A stretch of 64,000 bases of DNA from Rhynchopus euleeides (taxonomy: Eukaryota; Euglenozoa; Diplonemea; Diplonemida; Diplonemidae). This document shows positions 51,023 to 59,428 of this stretch, in pieces (the stretch's first letter is position 1; each line of letters opens with the position of its first letter). The translations under genes were made by a program, and so were the position numbers. The stretch covers positions 1,922,001 through 1,986,000 of the forward strand of contig OY723264.1 of NCBI GenBank assembly GCA_963210315.1, read 5' to 3'. The notes beneath the pieces were generated by a model. It searched no databases. It saw only the letters and a list, made by a program, of their open reading frames with translations, and was not told the origin of the DNA.

Positions 51023-52773
51023 ATGGGGAAGATTCAGAGCTCCCCATACATGACGGGGAACAGAGACAAGGCTTTTCTGAAGGGGGAGACGGGAGAGGTT
51101 GTCATCCTGGGGAAGCGGTTCGACGGCGTTAACGACGATGCTGTCGATGCTGTCAACCGGCCTATATGGTTTTCCTACCGAAGGGGCTTCCCCCGCCTCC
51201 ACAACACAACCCGCACCACGGATGCCGGGTGGGGGTGTGTGCACCGCTGCGGGCAGATGATGATGATGGAAGTGCTCTGCAGGCATTTCCCCAAGTCATC
51301 CAGCAGCAACCTTCTCTCTCTCTTCCGCGACGAGGCATCCGCACCCTTCTCCGTCCACTGCATCGCCACCGAGGGGGAGAAGTTCGGGCGGAAGGTGGGC
51401 GATTGGTTCTACCCCTCGACTGTCGCAAAGTGCCTCCGATCCATCGTGCATGCTGAGTCGAGCACGCCTGAGACGTTTATCAGCTCTTCTCCCCTGCATG
51501 TTATGGTGCTGCAGCCCCCTGTGCTCCACCCGGAGCTGCTTCATGAAAAGTTTAAAACAGAGACAGGCGTGCTGGTGTTGGTCCCGCAGAGGCTGGGGCT
51601 GAACCGCATCCAGCCTGTCTACCACGAGGCGCTGAAGCGAAGTTTAGATTCCAAGTGGAGTGTGGGGATTATAGGCGGCAAGCCGAAGCATTCCTTCTTC
51701 TTCATTGGGTACCGCGGGAACCAGCTGATATTCCTGGACCCGCACAGCACGCAGCCCGCGTTTGCCGCGGGGGCGGATGCGGGGCGCACGACTGACCCGC
51801 ACCGGAATTCCTTCCCGATAGCCGAGGTGGATCCGACATGTCTCTTCTGCTACTTCATCCCCTCTGCGGAGGAGGTTGATCCGTTCACCGCGTGGCTGAC
51901 AGATTCCATCGAGGTATGTTTCAATGTGGGTGTGTTTTTTTAGGGGTCTGCGTTCCAACAAAACAACTTCCGGCAGTAATTGGTTTGTTGTCTCGTTTTG
52001 CTGTCACTTTACGATCCAGCGGGGCACAGATACCGTATACGTAAATATTTTGGAACGTAAATATTATGGAACGTAAATATTATGGAACGTAAATATTTTG
52101 GAACGCTGGTGGGTTGGCGTTCCAGATTTTTTTCGTTCCATAATATTTACAGGGCTTTCTGCGACTCGGGGACTTGGACCAGGTGATCGGACGGCATACA
52201 GAGTCCCTGACGGGACCTACTCGTGCACTTTTCGCGCGATTCCTGACGCAAGCCGTCCTCACCACCGAGTCCCCAACTGGCCCTGTAAATATTATGGAAC
52301 GTAAATATTATGGAACGGACCGGCCAAAAATGGGCCCGTTCCATAATATTTACGTTCCATAATATTTACGTATACGGTATGTTTTATTGCGCCGTTGCTG
52401 TGGGGTTGGAGGGAGGGACGAAGTGATGGCGGTTATCCGCATACCTTTCCCCCAGCAGCTGGAGAAATTATACGGCTTGGGATTTTATGATTCCATCGCC
52501 ACCGCCGCCACCACCGCCACCACCGACAGAATTCAAAATACCCTGTGCTCTCTCTGGCCAGCGGGCTGCCGCCTCCCGACAGCGGAGGGGGTGAAGCAGG
52601 TATGCACGCTGGTGAGTGGTGGGGGAGGGGGGGAGGATATGGAGGGTGTATTTCATGCAAGGCACGGCATATATCCAAACCCACACACACGCACAGGCGA
52701 CTGCGAAGGCCTTTACGATGTTGTCGCTGTCTCTGATGACGAGGAGGTGGACAGCGATTTCGTCATCCTGTGA
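51023..52773 (+). CDS. ATG4: ATG4 cysteine protease (3 exons)
   Basis: Exons 51023-51913, 52530-52599 and 52697-52773 give 345 aa. The catalytic Cys72 lies in T-D-A-G-W-G-C-V-H-R-C-G-Q-M and the D239-P-H241 pair in F-L-D-P-H-S-T-Q; G-I-I-G-G-K-P-K-H-S-F-F-F-I-G and C-L-F-C-Y-F are also typical. The C-terminus (D-D-E-E-V-D-S-D-F-V-I-L) ends in an acidic F-x-x-L LIR-like motif, as in animal ATG4. ATG4 trims pro-ATG8 and later frees it from lipid, in the cytosol. Intron 1 (616 bp) contains a family-A MITE; the exon-2 acceptor at 52529 was chosen because it alone keeps frame through to the LIR. Exon 1 identity is firm, the 3' exons likely. Confidence 0.85.
52033..52377 (+). mobile_element. MITE family A copy 3, inside ATG4 intron 1
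   Basis: CCGTATACG / CGTATACGG ends with TA on both sides (52031-52032, 52378-52379). 345 bp, near-identical to the copies at 4471 and 9845. It accounts for more than half of the intron. Confidence 0.9.
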
Positions 52774-54490
52774 AATACACGCCTCGGGGGGGCCCTTAAA
52801 AAACCCCACCCAACCCCCAACCCCCCACGCCATTCTGCTGCGGATTTTTCCTCTTCTCCACACCTCTCTCGGACATTCGGCAAGCTTCGACAGCGATGGG
52901 GAGGAATGTGTGTCCTGACGCCCGACAGACGCTCAGTAACACGCAGAGTTATGTCTGCGTGCTGTGCGCCCAAGGAGAGGGGGGGGGGGGGGCGGTCACA
53001 CCACCCATCTGGTGTAGTTATGCACCGTGAAGCCGGGTCATCTTCCCCGAGCCTTGGAGAGGTTGGAAATGTCACTTCGCAGCACAGCAGGGGGTGCGGT
53101 GGGGTGAGGGGGAGGTGGGCGGGTCTGTGTTTTTGGTTGGGGTTTTGTCATGTCTTCCCCACCGCCCAGGCGGTGGGTGGGTGGGGGGGGGGGGGGGCAT
53201 CGCTGCCATCCTGGGATAGGTGGAGGTGGTGCCGTGGCTGTGTGCCACTCTGCAAGACGTGCCGAGGTCGCAGGGCGGGGAGGGGGGGGGGGACTCTTGC
53301 ATTGACAAGGAATACTCTCCAACGCCCCGCTGTATCTCCTTCTGCACGATTGTGTTTTTTTTCTTCAATCCCAAAACCAGGTGGTGGGTGGGGGAGGTTG
53401 CGGGGTTGGGGGGAGGGGAGGGGGGTGTGGGCAGTGTGCAGGGATCACGTATTTTCACTCACCAAAAAAAAAAGGTGCAGAAAGAAGCGAGCCTGGCCCT
53501 CGCCAACGTAAGGCGTCGCAACACAGCTGTTGTTTTTGACTCAGTTCTGACACAGGTGAGTGAACCCACATCCCATAGACTCACATGCCCTCCCCCCGCC
53601 CCTACTCCAGCTCCCCACCTGCCACTCCCACGCCTTTTCGGCTCTGCCGATTCATTTGATTCGTGTCCATTCGTAGTTGCAGAAGGTGCGCCACAGGGAA
53701 TTTGTGTGTTTTTTGTGTCAAACGCACCGTGCTCACGGAAGGCGTTCAGAACTAAAAAGGTTGCAGTGGGAGCAATGTTTTGTTCACCTACACTCCACGC
53801 CCCAACGTGACAGGTGACCAGAAGGTTGCACAGACAAAACAAAAGAAACCCGGCAATCCTTTTTTGTGTGTGGCTCCCATGGCCGTCTCTTGGATATTCG
53901 TATAAAATCAAACTCTCCACCCCCACCAACCCCGCCCCCACACCACCCCCCTCCGTTCTTCGCGTACTACTCGACAGACATGACCCCCCCTTCCTGCGAG
54001 CGGCATGTGTGTGTCGCTGGGTTTGTTTTCGCCACACATGAATGAACGAACTATTGTGGCCTGCTCTGCCGCACCCCCCTCTCGATCTTAGCGTGGCCAG
54101 ATGTGTGTGTGTGTGTGGGGGGGGGGGGGGGCAGGAGGCATAGAGAAGAAGGAATGCTGCTTTAAAACCGTCTTGAGAGCCATCTCCGAGATGTGCTAAA
54201 CGTGTTTCTTCTTATTAGATTCTAGTGAGGGGGGGATGCCTTTTCGGGGGTGCTGCCCTTACATTTTTTTAAAAAAATAGGCATCTCAGAAAGGGTTGTG
54301 AACACAGATGTGTTGTAGGTTGGGTTCGTGAACTGACATCGCGAAATGCGGTTCGGCTAATTTTATTTTTGTTTTTGCGCGGCGGTTGATGCGGGCTTTT
54401 TCAGCGGAGGGGGGGGATGTATCCCCATGTTCCCAGAAAGCTTCGATCGCTCGGAGGGTTCTTCACTTCATATTCTGCTAGAGAATTCTA
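52774..54490. other. Intergenic; no gene recognised
   Basis: Poly-G runs (52979-52992, 53185-53198, 54117-54130), GT repeat at 54100-54118, CCA tracts. A short open stretch (53476-53562) between an AAG acceptor and a GTGAGT donor could be an exon, but I cannot attach it to a gene. Confidence 0.5.
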
Positions 54491-54821
54491 CACGGTGGCA
54501 CGGTGCTGGTGGGAGACCGTCGTGGGAGACCGTTTTTCGGGAGACCAAACGGTATCCCCCTTGGGAGAGCATATGCTCTCCCTTGGGAGACCGTCTGGTC
54601 TCCCGTGGGAGAGCATTTGGTCTCCCGGGGAGACCGTCTGGTCTCCCATGTCCGTTGATTTGTGTGGGAAGTGGGGTGGGGGGGGGGTCAATTTTTGGGG
54701 ATGTGTCTGCTACAAAATACATTTTTAATCGAGGGGGAATGTGGGGCGGGTTGGGGTGTGGGAAAGCACTCTATTTTTTGATCATGATCAGCAAACTGAC
54801 CCCACACACGTACAAAACTAG

Positions 54822-56012
54822 CTACTCCTCAGGTGCATAGCACTTCCCCCGTTCAGGGATGTCCCATCGTTTTGCACGGCACACACACATGGTGAAGCAG
54901 TCCCTCGGTACTCCCTCACCCACATGAAAGAGAAGCTCGTTGTCGCTGGATATCTTTGTCACATGTGGAAGCAATCCCAGCTTTGATATCCTTTTCAGAA
55001 GTGCCGACAAAGGGCCCTTCCATTGATCCCGATAAAAGCACTTGCACAGCTTCAGTGCATCGCACGCCAGTATCTTGGGCGGATCCGTCGTGATCCCAGG
55101 CAAGGGTTTGCACACCGATACCCGTGCCACTTCATAACGCATTTGGTCGTGTTCGAAGTTAGTTCCAACTCTGGCTGAATGCATCTTACGGGTGCTGTTC
55201 CCCTGTTCTTGCAGTTCATCAGTGCACTGGATTGGCAAGGCATCAACCTCGTCAAACCAGTGGCCCATGCTGTGCAGATACGCGTGTCCCTTCCGCGTTG
55301 TCATTCCAGGGATGCGCCATTCGAGGAGGTACATCAGAGCGTGATACATCACTAGTGAATATAGCATTTTCTTCTGGTACTCCAGCCGGTCACTGAGGTA
55401 GAAGCGGCAGGCGATGCTCTGATACCGGAAGAAGACAAGCCCCTGCATCAGTAGGCCCATCGTGAGCGGTACACCGTTCGAGAGATGGCACAACGTGTTC
55501 AAAGCCTCGCGTGCCTGCGCCCCCTTTAAGTTTTTTATAGGAGCGTTCTCTTGCGTGAGCTGCTGCACGTCCGCTGGCAGTGACCTGAACCCATCTGGCA
55601 GGATATGCAGCAGTATCACGATGCAGTTCTTCGTGTCATGCAGAGGTGGCGTGATACAGTACACTTCGTTTTTGAAAGCGCTTGCTATTGGACACGAGAA
55701 CCCCTTCGCATCAAGGGCCCGCATGCTCAACCTTTTGCACTGATGAAGCCGAGCAACAGACTCATCGCGCGGTGTTGAGCAAAAGGCTGACCGGTGGCCT
55801 TGACCTCCCATCTTGCTGAACTGGGACCAAAGATCAGCGTGGTCACCACCAACGTACTTCACGTCAACGGTAACGGAGACACCGTTCACGCAAACCGCCG
55901 TCTGCCGCAATGCGTCCAACTGCCTGGGGAAATCTGCAAGATGCCAGTGGAAAAAATCTTGGCTTGGCAGATCAACGAGCGTGATGGGGGCCGCAACCAT
56001 CATATTATACGC
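54822..56012 (-). pseudogene. DDE-like transposase, C-terminal ~two-thirds (left arm plus spacer)
   Basis: The frame runs from the spacer to a stop at 54822. The ORF formally opens at 56291, but that part is antisense to the other arm and is not real protein. Visible: V-T-V-D-V-K-Y-V-G-G-D-H-A-D-L-W with following G-x-x-G-x-x-S-x-F-C (a pattern seen in transposases whose second acidic residue lies in G-G-D), and L-H-S-M-x-H-W ... L-P-I-Q-x-x-D-E-L-Q-E-x-G-N-S-T-R-K, shared with 35461-36327. The N-terminal part is absent, so it should be inactive. Confidence 0.6.
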
Positions 56013-56931
56013 ATGCAAAAGGTTGAGCATGCGGGCCCTTGATGCGAAGGGGTTCTCGTGTCCAATAGCAAGCGCTTTCAAAAACGAAGTGTACTGTATC
56101 ACGCCACCTCTGCATGACACGAAGAACTGCATCGTGATACTGCTGCATATCCTGCCAGATGGGTTCAGGTCACTGCCAGCGGACGTGCAGCAGCTCACGC
56201 AAGAGAACGCTCCTATAAAAAACTTAAAGGGGGCGCAGGCACGCGAGGCTTTGAACACGTTGTGCCATCTCTCGAACGGTGTACCGCTCACGATGGGCCT
56301 ACTGATGCAGGGGCTTGTCTTCTTCCGGTATCAGAGCATCGCCTGCCGCTTCTACCTCAGTGACCGGCTGGAGTACCAGAAGGAAATGCTATATTCACTA
56401 GTGATGTATCACGCTCTGATGTACCTCCTCGAATGGCGCATCCCTGGAATGACAACGCGGAAGGGACACGCGTATCTGCACAGCATGGGCCACTGGTTTG
56501 ACGAGGTTGATGCCTTGCCAATCCAGTGCACTGATGAACTGCAAGAACAGGGGAACAGCACCCGTAAGATGCATTCAGCCAGAGTTGGAACTAACTTCGA
56601 ACACGACCAAATGCGTTATGAAGTGGCACGGGTATCGGTGTGCAAACCCTTGCCTGGGATCACGACGGATCCGCCCAAGATACTGGCGTGCGATGCACTG
56701 AAGCTGTGCAAGTGCTTTTATCGGGATCAATGGAAGGGCCCTTTGTCGGCACTTCTGAAAAGGATATCAAAGCTGGGATTGCTTCCACATGTGACAAAGA
56801 TATCCAGCGACAACGAGCTTCTCTTTCATGTGGGTGAGGGAGTACCGAGGGACTGCTTCACCATGTGTGTGTGCCGTGCAAAACGATGGGACATCCCTGA
56901 ACGGGGGAAGTGCTATGCACCTGAGGAGTAG
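56013..56931 (+). pseudogene. Inverted duplicate of the transposase C-terminus (right arm)
   Basis: It encodes the same ~300 residues as 54822-55740 with almost no change (for example Y-Q-K-E-M for Y-Q-K-K-M), from R-L-S-M-R-A-L-D-A-K-G to the stop at 56929-56931. It lacks the G-G-D motif, which lies only in the unique spacer. Near-identity of arms indicates a recent duplication or gene conversion. Confidence 0.65.
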
Positions 56932-57218
56932 CTAGTTTTGTACGTGTGTGGGGTCAGTTTGCTGATCATGATCAAAAAATAGAGTGCTTTCCCACACCCC
57001 AACCCGCCCCACATTCCCCCTCGATTAAAAATGTATTTTGTAGCAGACACATCCCCAAAAATTGACCCCCCCCCACCCCACTTCCCACACAAATCAACGG
57101 ACATGGGAGACCAGACGGTCTCCCAAGGGAGAGCATATGCTCTCCCAAGGGGGATACCGTTTGGTCTCCCGAAAAACGGTCTCCCACGACGGTCTCCCAC
57201 CAGCACCGTGCCACCGTG

Positions 57219-58380
57219 TATGATACTGCCATCGTCGCCTCGAGACCTGGCCTTTCCCATTTTCCCGTGTCTTGTCAGGGCCTGCGGTGGGATGCCTAGA
57301 AGCATCGCCGCGACTGCCAAAAAAAGAGAATTTTTCAATCATATCATAGCGGCTGTAGCTGGGAAGTACAGTACTGCTTAAATCATCTTCTATCTTATCT
57401 GCATACATAGGGTGGGTATTGCGTTATCGATAACGCAATAGCGCCCGAAGGTCTGTGTATGTCTATCACATTTTTTGCTTCACACAATCGATGCCGCTTG
57501 AGCTTTGATTCGGCTCAAAGAACCTCCGACAGGTCAAGCGTGGTTGTTGTTTCCACGACGAGGATACACTCCTCAATTCTGTCAGTAGTAGATTTGCCTC
57601 CCGACAACTTCACTTGTCTTGCCATTATTGGTTTGTTATCACGTTATGATGCCGTTCGCCGATCCAGCGGTGGGGGGAGAGGGGTTTCCCCATTTTTATT
57701 CTATGCACGTTTTTTTTCGATCAGCTTTCTTTTCAATCCATTTCCCCGACGGATCAGTCGAAATTCATTTCATGTCATGCTTACTAATCGAATGAAACAA
57801 TTGGGGGGGGGGATTTATCGCAGCAGGTTGTTCAGTCAAAACAAGTGGGCTCCCCCCCCCCTTCCCCATCTTTAAAACCACCCCCCCCCTTCCCACCCCT
57901 TGTTTCCGTGCTTCGCTCGAGATACCAGTCCCAATCATAGCGTGCTCTCAGAATCTCGGTTTTTCGATGACGTGCAAGTTGTCTGCACGCATTTGGATGA
58001 TTGGTGCAATATTCCTCACGGACCTCTGACCACGATTTCCAATTTTGCTTCGGGGGCAAGGAGAAGTGACACTATTCCTGTCAAGCAGTGCCTTCGGTTG
58101 CACACCGATGCAGCCGAACGCTGCCACGGGTCCTGCACTTTTTGGCATTCTACTGGCGTCCGTCTCCGAATCCCACACATCCCTCATTCACATGGAAACA
58201 GACCTGTTGAAGAACACGTAAAATTTACATGATTACGTTTGGCTTGCCAGCCCCCTCCTCCCCCCCCACTCCCGTCTTCCTCTCTGCGACGCGCCTAAAG
58301 GGTGTGTGCCGGACCTGCGCCTGTGTGGTTGGACGACCATCTGCCACCGGATATTTTTTTTTTCTATTTTTCTGATTTCG
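57219..58380. other. Intergenic; no gene recognised
   Basis: AT-richer than its surroundings, with a short palindrome TTGCGTTATCGATAACGCAA at 57419-57438 and a TTGGTTTGTTATCACG...GATCCAGCGG fragment (57625-57672) related to 24875-24920. No supported gene. Confidence 0.6.
57419..57438. repeat. Perfect 20-bp palindrome
   Basis: The sequence is self-complementary around ATCGAT. It could be a protein-binding site or chance. Confidence 0.5.
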
Positions 58381-58895
58381 CTCTTGGAGGATCCTTGAAA
58401 TCGGTAGTGGACAGTAGCGGACAGTAGCGGACAGGGCGGACATTTCCTTGTGGAAAAAGTGCCCGAAAAAAAAATTCGAAAAGGTCCCCCTTACAGAATT
58501 AGCCTTTTTTCAAAAAATCGGAAAATTTCGGACCGCAATTTGTACCCAAGAAAGTGCCGAATTTTCGGACTTGGTCCGATTTGAACGATTTCCGTGCCTC
58601 TTGCAACCCCCATGAGGGGGCTGCTGTTTCGGGTTCTTCCGGTGGTACATGCTGGGGTGTCAGGACAGGGAATCCTGCTCGCTGTACCCGGTGATCCCTG
58701 ACGCAGCCAGGAAGTGGAGAGCCTTGGAACCCTGGTTGAGGCCTGTAACACCCGGCCTTCCTGCCACTTGTGGCATTGTGGAGTGGAGGTGGTTATGGAG
58801 AAGGTTCTCTCTCCGTCCGGTCGAGCACAACCGTCCTCTCCAGCCAGGGGTCATCTACTTTCCAAACAAGGGCCAGGAACATACTCAAACAAACT
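58381..58895 (-). mobile_element. 5'-truncated LINE 3' end, copy 2, with flanking segment
   Basis: Inverted duplicate of 9330-9844: the coding end (58660-58854, - strand) closes with G-I-T-G-Y-S-E-Q-D-S-L-S, followed by the CCCCC hairpin and the GCACGGAAATCGTTCAAA tail. At 58895/58896 the LINE sequence gives way without a gap to the hAT terminus CATGGTTATCAACAG. Confidence 0.7.
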
Positions 58896-59402
58896 CATGG
58901 TTATCAACAGATCTTACCCCCTTTTTTTCCCGAAACCCGTCGAGCATGTCTTCGTCGTCGTAATTTTTTTTCTGTTAAGATCTTAGTGAAAAAAAGCACA
59001 AAAATTAAGATCTTAGTATTTTTTTCGAAGATCTTAGGTAAGATCTTAGTTTTTTTGCAAATATCCTTTCGTATTCTTGCTGGAATACTACAGACACACG
59101 GCACATCCCAGTCAGGAGTGCAGGCTTCGCTGTCCCGTGAACGGAGAGCGTTTGGGGTGCACAAATAGATCACGTCAAACAGTACAGGAGGAGTTGAAAA
59201 CCCCATTCCTGTTTCACCAACAGGGTTAGAAACCTCATTTCCCCCCTTCATTCGCTAAGCAGCCTCACCCAACCCCGGGGTTGAAAACCCCGTCCCATGA
59301 CTTGGAACATTTCTGATACATGCAACTGACCGCCCCCCCCCCCCCCCCCCCCCACACTCTTCTACTCTTTACCCCCCCCCCCCCCCCACACACACACACA
59401 CA
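58896..59402 (-). mobile_element. hAT right end, inverted copy without transposase
   Basis: Matches 7960-8459 reversed, including terminus, AAGATCTT clusters, GGGGTTGAAAACCCC words, the poly-C blocks and the CA repeat. It breaks off in the CA repeat at about 59402, where the LINE begins. Confidence 0.8.
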
Positions 59403-59428
59403 GGAGGAGAGAGGGATACACGGGCAGG

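Larger units (their letters stand above)
54491..57218. mobile_element. Giant palindromic element: two inverted copies of one transposon half
   Basis: Ends CACGGTGGCACGGTGCTGG / complement, flanked by TA (54489-54490 and 57219-57220). The left arm (54491-55740) and right arm (56013-57218) are near-identical inverted copies; only ~270 bp (55741-56012) are unique. Subterminal zones hold GGGAGACC/GGTCTCCC palindromes. Each arm carries the same transposase 3' part, so the element consists of one end duplicated, and the original other end is missing. Confidence 0.9.

Noticed and set aside
52456..52599. Exon starting at the CAG acceptor at 52455 of ATG4
   Set aside because: It would join in a frame that cannot reach the acidic F-x-x-L terminus after the 97-bp intron; the acceptor at 52529 does.
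55990..56291. First ~100 residues of the 489-aa - strand ORF as transposase
   Set aside because: They are antisense to the transposase coding in the right arm of the palindrome; the open frame is a by-product of the inversion.
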